A DNA stretch of 64,000 nucleotides from Lachnospiraceae bacterium oral taxon 500 (GCA_002999035.1 CP027241.1:995001-1059000); one strand, 5' to 3'. Counted from the first letter of the stretch, positions 46,060 through 55,123 are shown. A program made the numbers and translations. Notes: generated by a model from the sequence alone, not told the origin.

Positions 46060-47291
46060 GCTTTCCTCCTTTTTTCATCCACCTGACCTAACGGGATCGA
46101 AATCTGAATTTTAGTGCCCGCTCCCCGTTCCGAGTGAATATTTATGTCGCCCCTGAGCAAGTCAACTCTCTCTTTCATAATGGATAAGCCAAAACCATGA
46201 TCTATTTCTTTTTCGGCAAAAGAAATATCCGGCATACCAACTCCATCATCTTCAATCCGAATTAACAGATCATCTTTGTCAATATTTATCGCAATCTGGG
46301 CATTTTTTGCCTGCGAATGTTTTCTGATATTAGAAAGTGCCTCCTGAAAAATTCGATAAATCGTCAGGATCATCGTTTCGGACAAAGTAAAATTGCCTTC
46401 GCCCAGTTCCTCGCCCAGAATAAGCTGTAAGTTCCGATTGGGGTAATTCTTTTGAAAACTTTCCACATCTCGTTTAATCGTCGGAATCAGGCCCAAATCA
46501 TCCAGCGACATCGGCCGCAAATCATAAATCAAGCGGCGAATATTGCTGATACTGTCCCTTAACTCCGATTTCAGAGAATTTAATTCTCTTTTGGCCAAAT
46601 TAATATCCTTATCCAAAAGCTTAACGCTAAATTCGGCATTAATCAGCACCTGGGACAACTGCTGCGCCAAACCGTCATGCATTTCCCGGGCAATCCGGCG
46701 CCTTTCTTCTTCCTGAATTTGTAAAATCTTAATGCCCAGCGCCTGCTTATTATTGATATCCTCAATCGTATCGGTCATTTTTTTGATATTTCCGTTCAGC
46801 AAAGAGACGGCAATATTAAAATCACTGGACAGCTTTTCCGCCCGGTCATTTAAATCTTTGGTGCTGCGCAGCTGAATTTCCAAATCATTCCGCCGCCGAA
46901 TGATGGTGCTTTCTTTATTCTTTTCAATTTCCAGCCTGACCCGCAACTGTTCAGTTTCCTCCTGCAGCCGACGCAGCTCTTCCTCGCTGTAAGTACTGAT
47001 ATTGATCAGTTTTTTCCGATTCAGGTCATAACTCTGATATAATTTATCGACCGAAGCAATCAGGCTTGATGTTTCTACTTTTAAATCAATTAATTCTTTC
47101 TCCAGATCATCATATTCCCTCCGGGCGTAATTGCGGATCTCATAAATTTCTTTTTCCCCATCCGTAATAAATTCAATCGTTTGGTTCAAGATCTTGTCCA
47201 ACGCTTTGGTTGGCTTCGAATTAACCGCAGGAGGTAATGAGCCGGATTTTACTTCTTTTGTTCCCATCTGATTTCTATTCATTTTCTCCAT
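46056..47291 (-). CDS. degS: Cytoplasmic sensor histidine kinase, DegS-like
   Basis: 411 residues without transmembrane segments. The N-terminal half (about 40-200) is a long coiled coil. The HisKA_3 dimerisation motif is EERRRIAREMHDGLAQQLSQVLINAE with the phospho-acceptor His, and the ATPase domain has EALSNIRKHSQAKNAQI (N box), IEDDGVGMPD (G1) and HGFGLSIMKERV (G2). The order coiled-coil sensor, HisKA_3, HATPase is the DegS layout. Confidence 0.9.
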   Translation of the reverse strand: MEKMNRNQMGTKEVKSGSLPPAVNSKPTKALDKILNQTIEFITDGEKEIYEIRNYARREYDDLEKELIDLKVETSSLIASVDKLYQSYDLNRKKLINISTYSEEELRRLQEETEQLRVRLEIEKNKESTIIRRRNDLEIQLRSTKDLNDRAEKLSSDFNIAVSLLNGNIKKMTDTIEDINNKQALGIKILQIQEEERRRIAREMHDGLAQQLSQVLINAEFSVKLLDKDINLAKRELNSLKSELRDSISNIRRLIYDLRPMSLDDLGLIPTIKRDVESFQKNYPNRNLQLILGEELGEGNFTLSETMILTIYRIFQEALSNIRKHSQAKNAQIAINIDKDDLLIRIEDDGVGMPDISFAEKEIDHGFGLSIMKERVDLLRGDINIHSERGAGTKIQISIPLGQVDEKRRKA

Positions 47292-47379
47292 TTTGTTTAT
47301 TCCTTTATGATCTGACTTGATTGTCTACGCTCTGCTGTTTGCTTTGAGTATTTAGTACAGTATACCACAAAAAATTAAT

Positions 47380-48084
47380 TTATAAAGGCTTTTTTGCTAT
47401 CTTTTCTGAATTTCTGGGATATTCCGGCGGTGTTTTTTTCTGCTTCCGAATCAACGGAAAAAACCGCCGCGCATCCAAAATCCGATCTTCTTCCATCGCT
47501 GTCATTTCTCCGCCCAAAAGCGAAATCGCCCGCTCCGACTCCGGAAGTTCGGCCAGCACCTTCTCCGCCTTATAGGGGATAAAATAGCCGCCCGGCCGCA
47601 CCAGCGGCAGGCAGTATTCGGACAATTTATTTAAATGACTGACTGCTCGAGACACGCAGTAATCAAAGCTTTCCCGCAGTTCCGGCTGACGGCCGGCGCT
47701 TTCGGCCCGACTGTTAAGAACTTTGGCATTTTTTAAATCCAGCGCAGCAATGACCTCTTCCAAAAAATGAATCCGTTTGGTTAAAGAATCCAGCAGCACC
47801 ACCGTTAGTTCCGGCTCCATCACCGCAATCGGGATTCCCGGAAAACCAGCGCCGGTACCGACATCAATCAGCCGGGTACCTGGCTCAAACTGAAAATGCC
47901 GGTGTAGCAGCAGGCTGTCCCGCAGATGTTTTTCCAAAAAGTCCTGCGGCTCAGCCAATGCCGTCAGATTCATCACCTTATTTTTTTCGCTCAAAAGCTG
48001 ATAAAACTGTTCCAACTGGCTAATCTGCCCATCTGTCGGCTGATACTCCTCCGCCTGCAAAATTTTTCTGATTTCCTGCTTCAA
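47380..48084 (-). CDS. rsmG: RsmG, 16S rRNA m7G527 methyltransferase
   Basis: 234 residues from a TTG start (the frame's first codon at 48084), favoured by CAGGGAGGT 5 bases upstream. SAM motif RLIDVGTGAGFPGIPIAV, then LLDSLTKRIHFLEEV and SFDYCVSRAVSHLNKLSEY. It modifies G527 in the 530 loop; its loss gives low-level streptomycin resistance. It follows mnmG, the conserved order at many bacterial origins. Confidence 0.95.
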   Translation of the reverse strand: MKQEIRKILQAEEYQPTDGQISQLEQFYQLLSEKNKVMNLTALAEPQDFLEKHLRDSLLLHRHFQFEPGTRLIDVGTGAGFPGIPIAVMEPELTVVLLDSLTKRIHFLEEVIAALDLKNAKVLNSRAESAGRQPELRESFDYCVSRAVSHLNKLSEYCLPLVRPGGYFIPYKAEKVLAELPESERAISLLGGEMTAMEEDRILDARRFFPLIRKQKKTPPEYPRNSEKIAKKPL

Positions 48085-48093
48085 GTTTACCTC

Positions 48094-48150
48094 CCTGAAC
48101 TGTGCCGAATACTGATATCATGTCTGCGAAGAGCTTGCCTGAACTGTAAC
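48094..48150. repeat. GTTACAGTTCAGGCAAGC-family palindrome between mnmG and rsmG
   Basis: Half-sites GAACTGTG (left, 48097) and GCTTGCCTGAACTGTAAC (48133-48150). The right half continues CACTACTTACTCAA, matching 8096-8116. Other half-sites are at 26012, 33749, 38099, 40855, 42805, 45011, 45132 and 53072. Confidence 0.6.
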
Positions 48151-48151
48151 A

Positions 48152-50026
48152 CTACTTACTCAAATAAATCAGCAACACGGAAATATCCGCCGGCGAAACG
48201 CCGGATATCCGGCTGGCCTGCCCGATATTTAAGGGTTTTACTTGTTTCAGCTTCTGCCGGGCCTCCGTTCTTAAGTTCCCGATTTGATCATAATCAACGG
48301 TATCGGGAATCCTTTTATTTTCCAATTTTTTATATTTTTCAACCTGCTCGGTCTGACGGGCAATATAGCCTTCGTATTTAACCTGAATATTGACCTGCTC
48401 CAGCACTTCCTCCGGCAGCACCGCCCGCTCGCGGTCAACCGCCGCCAGACTTTCATAAGTAATTTCCGGCCTTTTTAACAGTTCATATAAACTGATACCT
48501 GACTTCACCGGCGTTGAGCCTTGGCTTTCCAAAAATTGATTCAGCTCCGGGGTACAGCCTAAAATCTTCTTGTGCAGACGCTCCACCTCCGCCTCAATTT
48601 CTTCTCTTTTCCGGCAAAACGCCCGATAACGCTCCTCCGGCAACAGACCAACCTGCCAGCCATAATCCGACAACCGCAAATCGGCATTATCCTGCCGGAG
48701 CAGCAACCGGTATTCGGCCCGCGAAGTCATCATTCGATATGGCTCATTCGTTCCTTTGGTGACCAAATCATCTATCAGCACACCGATATAGGCTTCTGAC
48801 CGGTCTAAAATCAAGGGTTGCGTTCCTTTGACAAAAGCCGTCGCATTGATGCCGGCCATCAGCCCCTGGGCCGCTGCTTCTTCATAGCCGCTGCTGCCGT
48901 TAAACTGACCGGCGCTGAACAGCCCCCGAATCGCCTTTAACTCCAAGGTCGGCTTCAGCTCCAGCGGATCAATACAGTCATATTCAATCGCATAGCCGAT
49001 CCGCATCACCTCGCAATGCTCAAAGCCCTTCAGTGTCCGAATCATCCGGATTTGCACATCTTCCGGTAAAGAACTGCTAAGGCCCGCCAGATACATTTCA
49101 TTGGTATCGGCTGCTTCCGGCTCAACAAAAATCTGATGCTTTTCCTTATCGGCAAAGCGGACCACCTTATCCTCAATCGAAGGGCAGTAGCGCGGCCCCG
49201 TACCTTTAATTACCCCGCCGTAAAGGGGCGAGCGATCCAGATTGGCGGAAATAATCTCGGCCGTCTGCTGATTGGTATAAGCCAGCCAGCAGGAAATCTG
49301 ATCCTTACGAATTTCTTCCCCCTTATTTTCAAAAGAAAACGGTACAATCCGCTCATCGCCCGGCTGCTCCGTGAGTTGCGAAAAATCAATCGTCCGCCGA
49401 TCAACCCGGGAGGGTGTTCCGGTCTTAAAACGATTCAGCTTAATGCCCAAAGCCCGGAGGCCATCCGATAAATGATTGGCCGCCTGCAAGCCGTTCGGCC
49501 CGCTGGCGATGCTGACATCACCGTAAATACATCTGGCCTTTAAATAAGTACCGGTTGCAATAATCACCGCTTTTGCCTGATAAATACCGCCGGAAATGAC
49601 TTTAACTCCCCGGACATTTTTCTGCTCATCCACAACAATATCAATTACTTCAGTTTGTTTAATCTTCAAATTCGGCGTATTTTCCAGGGTTTTTTTCATT
49701 TCGCGGGAGTACGCATGCTTATCGGCCTGTGCCCGCAACGAATGAACGGCCGGCCCTTTGGCCTGATTAAGCATTCGGCTTTGAATGTAGGTTTTATCAA
49801 TATTCTTGCCCATTTCGCCGCCGAGCGCATCAACCTCCCGTACTAAATGTCCCTTTGAAGTACCGCCGATACTGGGATTACATGGCAGCATGGCAATACT
49901 GTCTAAACTGACGGCAAACAAAATCGTTTTCAAATTGCTTCTGGCCGCCGCCAGGGCTGCCTCCGCTCCGGCATGGCCGCCGCCGATCACAACCACGTCG
50001 GCCGAATCTATAATGTATTCTGTCAT
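48152..50026 (-). CDS. mnmG: MnmG (GidA), tRNA uridine 5-carboxymethylaminomethyl-modification enzyme
   Basis: 624 residues. FAD-binding [21 protein letters not shown], then [56 protein letters not shown] and the C-terminal helical domain with [26 protein letters not shown]. With MnmE it installs the cmnm5 group on U34 of tRNAs. The ribosome site is AAGAAGGAAA. It lies between mnmE and rsmG. Confidence 0.97.
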   Translation of the reverse strand: MTEYIIDSADVVVIGGGHAGAEAALAAARSNLKTILFAVSLDSIAMLPCNPSIGGTSKGHLVREVDALGGEMGKNIDKTYIQSRMLNQAKGPAVHSLRAQADKHAYSREMKKTLENTPNLKIKQTEVIDIVVDEQKNVRGVKVISGGIYQAKAVIIATGTYLKARCIYGDVSIASGPNGLQAANHLSDGLRALGIKLNRFKTGTPSRVDRRTIDFSQLTEQPGDERIVPFSFENKGEEIRKDQISCWLAYTNQQTAEIISANLDRSPLYGGVIKGTGPRYCPSIEDKVVRFADKEKHQIFVEPEAADTNEMYLAGLSSSLPEDVQIRMIRTLKGFEHCEVMRIGYAIEYDCIDPLELKPTLELKAIRGLFSAGQFNGSSGYEEAAAQGLMAGINATAFVKGTQPLILDRSEAYIGVLIDDLVTKGTNEPYRMMTSRAEYRLLLRQDNADLRLSDYGWQVGLLPEERYRAFCRKREEIEAEVERLHKKILGCTPELNQFLESQGSTPVKSGISLYELLKRPEITYESLAAVDRERAVLPEEVLEQVNIQVKYEGYIARQTEQVEKYKKLENKRIPDTVDYDQIGNLRTEARQKLKQVKPLNIGQASRISGVSPADISVLLIYLSK

Positions 50027-50049
50027 TTATTTTTCCTTCTTTATGTTTA

Positions 50050-50180
50050 ACTCAACTTTCTCCCCCCCCTCATCGAAGTGCTCCGCACTTCTGTCCGGGC
50101 GGGCAATCTGCCCCGATCGAAAGCTCCGCAGTCTGCCTAAAAAAGACAGTTCCAGTTTTGCAGAACATGAGAAAGCTGCA
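50050..50180. repeat. Palindromic dispersed element, copy near mnmG
   Basis: Left end ACTCAACTTTC (50050-50060); right end degraded (GAACATGAGAAAGCT). Contains CGAAGTGC-TCC-GCACTTC, the same hairpin type as the tandem units at 1190-1400 but with a different complementary stem, then CCGGGCGGG, and CTAAAAAAGACAGTTCC. The rest of 50027-50356 is AT-rich with no gene. Confidence 0.75.
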
Positions 50181-50356
50181 TTTTTAACCTATCGGTTCTT
50201 TATCATATTAACATATATTAACAATCTTGTCATCTAAAAAACAAATTTTTCACAATTGTATATCCCGGCTCAGATAAGCGGATATTTATACCTGATATGA
50301 GGGCACGCAGCACCGACTCTCCTCTGTCCGCAAAACTGCCTTTTTAGCCGACAACC

Positions 50357-51724
50357 TTACTTGCCGACACAAAAGCGGGCAAAAATCTGTGTCACCACAT
50401 CATCTTCCACACTTTCCCCCAAAATCTTAGACAACTCCAAATAAGCTGCCTTTAAATCCAGCGCCCAAAACTCCTCACTTAAGCCCGCCTGAACCGACGC
50501 AATCGCCTGCCGCATCGCCGCCGCCGCACCGACTAAGGCCTCCTTTTGCCGGAGATTGGTAATATAAAGACCGTCCGATTGCTCTAACTGTCCCAACGCA
50601 AATAAATCGGTAATAATCTTTTCCAGATGGTCAATTCCATATCCGGTCAAAGCCGAAGTCTCAATCACAACCGCTGCCGGGTAATTCTCGGCAAAATAAC
50701 GGCGATCAATTTTACCGGCCAAATCCACTTTATTTAAAATGAAAATACATTTTTTATCGCGGATTTCCTCTAAAATTCGGTGATCCTCCGCCGCCAAATC
50801 AGAGGAAGAATCAATCACAAACAGGATCAAATCCGCCTGATGAATGGACTGCAGCGATCGTTCTATCCCGATTTTTTCAACTGTATCACCGCTTTCCCGA
50901 ATACCGGCAGTATCAATCAGCTTTAAGGTCAGACCGTTTAAATAATAATATTCCTCCAGCGTATCCCGGGTCGTGCCGGCAATATCGGTCACAATCGCCC
51001 GGTTCGCCCGCAGCAATGCGTTCAAAATAGAGGATTTACCCACATTCGGCTTACCGATAATGGCCGTCCGAATGCCGTCCTTAATCAGTCGACCGTTTTC
51101 ATAGGTAGCGCCCAGCGTTTCCACTTCCTCTAAAATATCCTTGATCCCGGCAATCATCGCCGGCTGCTCCAGCGTTTCAAACTCATACTCGGGATAATCA
51201 ATGCCGACTTCAATATTTGCCAGCAGCTGAATCATTTTTTCGCGCAGGGCAGTAACTCTCTTTTTCAACTCACCCGATAAATGCGCCGCAAATCCGGCCA
51301 GTTCTCTTTCCGTCTTGGCCGAAATCATATCCATGACCGCCTCCGCTTGGGACAAGTCCAGCCGGCCGTTTAAAAAAGCCCTTTTGGTAAACTCACCGGC
51401 GGCGGCCAGTCTTGCTCCGTTTTCCAGCAAAAGTTTCATCACTTTTTGCAGCACGACCGGTCCGCCATGACAGTTAATCTCGGCAATATCCTCTCGGGTA
51501 TAGGTATGCGGCGCTTTCATCACCGATACCAAAACTTCATCAATAATCCGGCTGCTTTCCACGATATGGCCGTAATGAATGGTATGTGATTTTCTCTCTT
51601 TTTCCGGATTCTTCGGCCGGAAAACTTTATCTAAAATAGTCAGGCTCTCCGGTCCCGACATTCGAATAATTCCAATGCCGGCGCTGCCCGGCGGCGTGCT
51701 GACAGCTGCAATTGTATCTTCCAT
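50357..51724 (-). CDS. mnmE: MnmE (TrmE), tRNA-modifying GTPase
   Basis: 455 residues from the ATG at 51724 (MEDTIAAVSTPPG), preceded by AAGGTGGAG. An N-terminal tetrahydrofolate-binding domain (SAGIGIIRMSG) is followed by a helical domain into which the G domain is inserted: GKPNVGKSSILNAL, VTDIAGTTRDTLEEY, LIDTAGIRES, FILNKVDL. The C-terminus is FARFCVGK with the catalytic Cys. It forms the 5-carboxymethylaminomethyl-uridine synthase with MnmG, encoded 330 bp downstream. Confidence 0.97.
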   Translation of the reverse strand: MEDTIAAVSTPPGSAGIGIIRMSGPESLTILDKVFRPKNPEKERKSHTIHYGHIVESSRIIDEVLVSVMKAPHTYTREDIAEINCHGGPVVLQKVMKLLLENGARLAAAGEFTKRAFLNGRLDLSQAEAVMDMISAKTERELAGFAAHLSGELKKRVTALREKMIQLLANIEVGIDYPEYEFETLEQPAMIAGIKDILEEVETLGATYENGRLIKDGIRTAIIGKPNVGKSSILNALLRANRAIVTDIAGTTRDTLEEYYYLNGLTLKLIDTAGIRESGDTVEKIGIERSLQSIHQADLILFVIDSSSDLAAEDHRILEEIRDKKCIFILNKVDLAGKIDRRYFAENYPAAVVIETSALTGYGIDHLEKIITDLFALGQLEQSDGLYITNLRQKEALVGAAAAMRQAIASVQAGLSEEFWALDLKAAYLELSKILGESVEDDVVTQIFARFCVGK

Positions 51725-51876
51725 TTTTTTCTCCACCTTTTTATTTTAAGCTATAAACACAGGCAAAAATCCTTATGATATCCTTATATCGGTCAATGAC
51801 AGGATAATCTTCACATATTTATCACTTATTTGCTAAATAATTCCGGAATCTTCCCACACCGCATCGTGATAATTCG

Positions 51877-52110
51877 TCAGAAAACCGACTCATTGGGAAA
51901 CAGCACTTTACTGTCATTGCCGGCTCCTTCGGCTTCCTGCAGCTGCATCAAAAGTTTTTTTTCAACCCGAACCCGCTCATAATCTTCAATATCCATGACT
52001 ACAAATCGTCCTCTGCCGTTTTTGGTCAGATATACCGGTTCTCCTTTGCGGCAGTTTTTCAAAACTTCGTTATAATTTCTCAAATCCGACACCGGTAAAA
52101 TATTAGCCAT
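51877..52110 (-). CDS. Phd/YefM-family antitoxin, apparently orphan
   Basis: 77 residues: MANILPVSDLRNYNEVLKNCRKGEPVYLTKNGRGRFVVMDIEDYERV is the Phd/YefM N-terminal DNA-binding fold. The C-terminus (EAEGAGNDSKVLFPNESVF) would bind a RelE/YoeB-type toxin, but no toxin gene follows; the next gene is mnmE. It has a good promoter with an overlapping inverted repeat, so it is probably expressed and autoregulated. It may neutralise a toxin encoded elsewhere. Confidence 0.85.
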   Translation of the reverse strand: MANILPVSDLRNYNEVLKNCRKGEPVYLTKNGRGRFVVMDIEDYERVRVEKKLLMQLQEAEGAGNDSKVLFPNESVF

Positions 52111-52154
52111 ATTCTTTCTCCTCCTCCTTAATTTCTAAATCTTTCTACACTTAT

Positions 52155-52201
52155 ATTATATCTAAAATGCTGTAAAATTCAACGTAAATTTTTACAGCAT
52201 T
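52155..52201 (-). promoter_or_regulatory. Promoter and operator of the orphan antitoxin
   Basis: On the minus strand TTGAAT (52177-52182), 16 bases, TATAAT (52155-52160). The inverted repeat AATGCTGTAAAA/TTTTACAGCATT (52166-52177 and 52190-52201) overlaps the -35 and spacer, the expected place for an autorepressor operator. Confidence 0.7.
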
Positions 52202-52233
52202 CCTCACAACTATGAAACTGGAGTTTTGAATGT

Positions 52234-52270
52234 AAAAAGCCAAGAATAAGCATTGCTTAATCTTGACTTT
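52234..52270 (-). terminator. Terminator after khpB
   Basis: On the minus strand AAAGTCAAGATTAAG ... CTTATTCTTGGCTTT followed by TTT. It ends the rpmH-khpB transcript. Confidence 0.6.
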
Positions 52271-52282
52271 CTTCTTTTATTC

Positions 52283-52381
52283 ACTTAACTTTCTCCCGAT
52301 CGAAGCGCCGAGCACTTCTGCCGGGCGGTAAGTCTTCCTAAAAAAGACTGTTCCGTTTTTGCAGAACACAGGAAAGTTGAA
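52283..52381. repeat. Palindromic dispersed element, copy abutting the khpB stop
   Basis: Left ACTTAACTTTC and right GGAAAGTTGA, about 99 bp. Contains CGAAGCGC-CGA-GCACTTC (hairpin with a G-T pair), CCGGGCGG and CCTAAAAAAGACTGTTCC. Its right end touches the khpB stop codon. Confidence 0.75.
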
Positions 52382-53017
52382 TTATTCGTTTTCTCTTTTT
52401 TTGGGAACGATAATCACCCGGCGGAACGGCTCTTCTCCCTCGCTGTACGTTTCGATAAACTTGTATTTTTGCAGCGTGGAATGAACAATCCGTCTTTCAT
52501 TTGAGCTCATCGGCTCCAGCGTAAACTTTTTGCCGGTTTTCTTAACCTTCATCGCCAGATTATTCGCTAGGGACTCCAAAGTCTTGCGCCGGCGATTGCG
52601 GTAATCTTCCGTATCCATCTTAATCCGAACATAATGATCGGAATATTTATTGACCACCAGTGAGGTCAAATACTGAACGGCGTCTAAAGTCTGGCCTCTT
52701 TTACCGATTAAAACGCCCATTTCTTCGCCTTCCAAATTGATGGATAAGGTATTTTTATCTTCCTCTGTCAACGTAATTTTCGAAGAAATATCCATTGCCT
52801 TCAAAAGATCGCTTAAAAAGTTCTCAGCGATATCTTTTAAGTTTACCTTCTTTGTTACTCTGACTCTTGCCAATTTTGAACCGAACAGTCCTAAAAGTCC
52901 TTTGGAACCTTCGTCTAATATTTCCACATCGACTTGATCCGAAGTCAGACCGAGTTCTACCAAAGCGTCCGTCACTGCCTCATCAACCGTTTTTGCCGAT
53001 TTTTCAAGCGATTCCAT
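52382..53017 (-). CDS. khpB: KhpB (Jag/EloR), KH-R3H RNA-binding protein
   Basis: 211 residues if begun at 53017 (MESLEKSAKTVDEAV), which has GGAGG 5 bases upstream and matches the family's start; an ATG at 53029 is the alternative. An N-terminal Jag_N domain (EKSAKTVDEAVTDALVELG) is followed by a linker, a KH domain with the GxxG loop LIGKRGQTLDAVQYL, and R3H (NRRRKTLESLANNLAMKVKKTGK, SSNERRIVHSTLQ). KhpB regulates cell elongation and binds RNA with KhpA. It sits next to yidC, the classical spoIIIJ-jag arrangement. Confidence 0.95.
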   Translation of the reverse strand: MESLEKSAKTVDEAVTDALVELGLTSDQVDVEILDEGSKGLLGLFGSKLARVRVTKKVNLKDIAENFLSDLLKAMDISSKITLTEEDKNTLSINLEGEEMGVLIGKRGQTLDAVQYLTSLVVNKYSDHYVRIKMDTEDYRNRRRKTLESLANNLAMKVKKTGKKFTLEPMSSNERRIVHSTLQKYKFIETYSEGEEPFRRVIIVPKKRENE

Positions 53018-53068
53018 TCTATCCTCCATTAAATAACTACTCCTTTCCCCTGGTCTTTCTTTTTGACC

Positions 53069-53115
53069 ATCGCGCCTGAACTGTACATTTTTTTGACAAA
53101 CACAGGAAAGAAGTA
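53069..53115. repeat. Partial repeat: half-site plus degraded palindromic element end
   Basis: GCGCCTGAACTGTAC (53072-53086) is a GTTACAGTTCAGGC half-site; it is followed by TTTTTTTGACAAACACAGGAAAG, resembling the right end of the element at 52283. It lies between yidC and khpB. Confidence 0.5.
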
Positions 53116-53119
53116 TTCC

Positions 53120-54088
53120 TTAAGCTTTTTTTTCATCCAAATACTTATTGATCACAATCTGCTGTACCAACTGGAATAAAGTACCAACTAACCAATAAAG
53201 ACCCAAACCCGCCGGCATGCTGATCACAAAAAAGCCGGTCACAAAAGGCATCGTATACATCATGGTCTTATTGGTCTGCGCCGCCTGATCGTTTCCGCCG
53301 GCATTTTTATCCATCGACAGCTTCGATACCAAAAACTGCGCCGCTACGTTTAACACCGGAATCAACACACCGATACTCATTAAGTTCGGGTTATCCGCTA
53401 AATTAATCCCCAGCAGATAATTGATCTTGTTAATATGCGCCAAAGAATCCGCTAAAACGGTAGACAGCTGCGGCATTTTCTCAAACAACAGGTTCCACTG
53501 ATCGGTGGTAAACTTACTGAACAAATCAATCAAATGATTTTCCGAAGTCGGATCGAAGTTGGGAACTCCCAAACTTTTAAGGCCTTCGTTAATCTCCAAC
53601 AAAACCGAACTGATTCCGGAAATACCCGAAATCTTAGACACAATTCCCAAATAAATATCCCTGACGCTTCCGATATAAGCCGGTAAATTCCTTAACACCT
53701 GAAACAAAGCCCAAATAATCGGCAGCTGAACAATCAGCGGCAGACAGCCGGAAAAAGGACTGGTACCATGCTTCTGATAAAGCTGTGATATTTCCATCTG
53801 CATTTTTTGCTGCGATTCCGGATCTTTTTTATTTTTATACTTATCCTGAATTTTTTTCATTTCCGGCTGAAGTTTCTGCATCTCGCGCATGGACTTTTGC
53901 TGTTTAAAGGCCAGCGGCAAGAGCAAAAGCCGGGTAAAAATGGTAAACAGGATAATGGACATACCTATGGATTCCAGCCCTAAGCCGTTTTTTAAAATAT
54001 TATAGATATAATCCATTACTACACCGAAGAACCGGGAAATCGGTCCGATTATCGGTGCCGTCGACTGGGTCAACGAAACTAACAACAT
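53120..54088 (-). CDS. yidC: YidC/SpoIIIJ membrane insertase
   Basis: 322 residues, YidC1 type without the large periplasmic domain. Hydrophobic helices at about 40-60, 115-140, 215-240 and 270-305. Conserved segments: LLLLPLAFKQQKSMREMQKLQPEMKKIQDKYKN with the hydrophilic-groove Arg in FTRLLLLP, and SPFSGCLPLIVQLPIIWALFQVLRN. The lipobox cysteine of B. subtilis SpoIIIJ is not evident. Overlaps yidD by 10 bp. Confidence 0.95.
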   Translation of the reverse strand: MLLVSLTQSTAPIIGPISRFFGVVMDYIYNILKNGLGLESIGMSIILFTIFTRLLLLPLAFKQQKSMREMQKLQPEMKKIQDKYKNKKDPESQQKMQMEISQLYQKHGTSPFSGCLPLIVQLPIIWALFQVLRNLPAYIGSVRDIYLGIVSKISGISGISSVLLEINEGLKSLGVPNFDPTSENHLIDLFSKFTTDQWNLLFEKMPQLSTVLADSLAHINKINYLLGINLADNPNLMSIGVLIPVLNVAAQFLVSKLSMDKNAGGNDQAAQTNKTMMYTMPFVTGFFVISMPAGLGLYWLVGTLFQLVQQIVINKYLDEKKA

Positions 54089-54315
54089 CTCTTTTCCTCC
54101 TTGTCAGGCACAGGATCATACCCACCCTTATGAAAAGGGTGACAGGACAATACCCGCCTGACCGACAAATAGGTTCCTTTCCAAAAGCCAAACCGCCGGT
54201 AGGCTTCCAAAGCGTAAGCGGAGCAAGTCGGAACATAAATACAACTTGGCCTTTTCAGCGGCGAAATATATTTACGATAAAACTTCACCAAAACGATTGC
54301 CAAATGACTTAACAT
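54079..54315 (-). CDS. yidD: YidD membrane protein insertion efficiency factor
   Basis: 78 residues: VKFYRKYISPLKRPSCIYVPTCSAYALEAYRRFGFWKGTYLSVRRVLSCHPFHKGGYDPVP contains the diagnostic YP(T)CSxYA...RxxxCHPFxxGGYDPVP pattern. A small membrane-associated helper of YidC-dependent insertion. Overlaps both rnpA (7 bp) and yidC (10 bp), so the block is tightly coupled. Confidence 0.95.
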   Translation of the reverse strand: MLSHLAIVLVKFYRKYISPLKRPSCIYVPTCSAYALEAYRRFGFWKGTYLSVRRVLSCHPFHKGGYDPVPDKEEKRCC

Positions 54316-54680
54316 ATCTCACCTTTGCCCAATTCTTTTGCGTTTTCCGCTATCATCTTACGCAAGCCAAGCAAATGCAATAAAGTGGCTTCGATCTCCT
54401 GATAATTCTTTCCTTTTGCTGCCGCCCGAACTACGATCACAATGTCATAGCCGGCTTTGATTTTCTGCTGATTTAAACGATAGGCTTCTTTTACTAATCT
54501 TTTCAGTCGATGCCTGACAACACTGTTTCCGACCTTTTTGCTGACCGAAATGCCGATCCGATTTTCCGCCGTTTGATTTTTTAGGAAATATCCAATCAAA
54601 TGCTTATTAACACAAGAACAACTATGATTATAAACCTGCTTAAACTCCTGATTTTTTTTGAGTGAACAAACCGATCCCAC
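54309..54680 (-). CDS. rnpA: RNase P protein component
   Basis: 123 residues from a GTG at 54680 (GAGG 6 bases upstream), rather than a TTG four codons earlier. SLKKNQEFKQVYNHSCSCVNKHLIGYFLKN, the RNR signature region VSKKVGNSVVRHRLKRLVKEAYR, and YDIVIVVRAAAKGKNYQEI identify the protein subunit that helps the P RNA mature tRNA 5' ends. It follows rpmH across a small terminator. Confidence 0.94.
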   Translation of the reverse strand: MGSVCSLKKNQEFKQVYNHSCSCVNKHLIGYFLKNQTAENRIGISVSKKVGNSVVRHRLKRLVKEAYRLNQQKIKAGYDIVIVVRAAAKGKNYQEIEATLLHLLGLRKMIAENAKELGKGEIC

Positions 54681-54705
54681 GGTAATCCTCAAAACTCTTC
54701 TGCTT

Positions 54706-54727
54706 AAAAAAGACCACGAATGTGGTC
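54706..54727 (-). terminator. Terminator/attenuator between rpmH and rnpA
   Basis: On the minus strand GACCACATTCGTGGTC followed by six T residues, starting two bases after the rpmH stop codon. It would let rpmH be made in excess of rnpA. Confidence 0.75.
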
Positions 54728-54728
54728 C

Positions 54729-54863
54729 TTATGCCGCGAGTTTCTTTCTTCCTTTTGCCCGTCTGCGGCTTAAAACATTTCTGCCGTTTTTGGTTCTCAT
54801 TCTTTTTCTGAACCCATGTTCTACTTGTCTTTGACGCTTTTTCGGCTGATAAGTCATTTTCAT
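54729..54863 (-). CDS. rpmH: Ribosomal protein L34
   Basis: 44 residues, [23 protein letters not shown] then [21 protein letters not shown], the universal L34 sequence. The ATG at 54863 follows GAGGAGGTGC. Its own strong promoter lies 140 bp upstream. First gene of the rpmH-rnpA-yidD-yidC-khpB block that flanks bacterial origins. Confidence 0.98.
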   Translation of the reverse strand: MKMTYQPKKRQRQVEHGFRKRMRTKNGRNVLSRRRAKGRKKLAA

Positions 54864-55000
54864 AGCGGCGCACCTCCTCTTTTTCTATTTTTGCTTATTT
54901 TCCGATTGCTCTTCCAATAAGGCTTTAAGAAGTTGTTCTGATATTGCAATGCTCCGAAAATCGGATTTCATCGAAAGCTTTGAAAAAAAGCACTGCTTTT

Positions 55001-55029
55001 ATTATAATAAGGCAAGGCCGCTTCGTCAA
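55001..55029 (-). promoter_or_regulatory. Strong sigma-A promoter of rpmH
   Basis: On the minus strand TTGACG, 17 bases, TATAAT, with a T-rich tract just upstream. Confidence 0.8.
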
Positions 55030-55097
55030 GTTTTTTTTTCTATTATCGCTAATTTTTCAACTTTTTTTCAACTTAAAAAAGTAATTTGTAAAAAAAA

Positions 55098-55123
55098 AGA
55101 CACACTGCTTCCGCATGTCTTTA
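55098..55123 (-). terminator. Terminator of the 27-residue membrane peptide gene
   Basis: On the minus strand AGACATGC-GGAAGCA-GTGTGTCT (G-T pairs allowed) followed by nine T residues. Confidence 0.65.

Noticed and set aside
51826-51879. In-frame 16-codon extension after the orphan antitoxin stop (RIITMRCGKIPELFSK)
   Set aside because: Too short to call a toxin remnant; it could arise by chance.
54640-54873. 77-codon minus-strand frame over rpmH
   Set aside because: It is the wrong frame over the L34 gene, which is read from 54863 to 54729.
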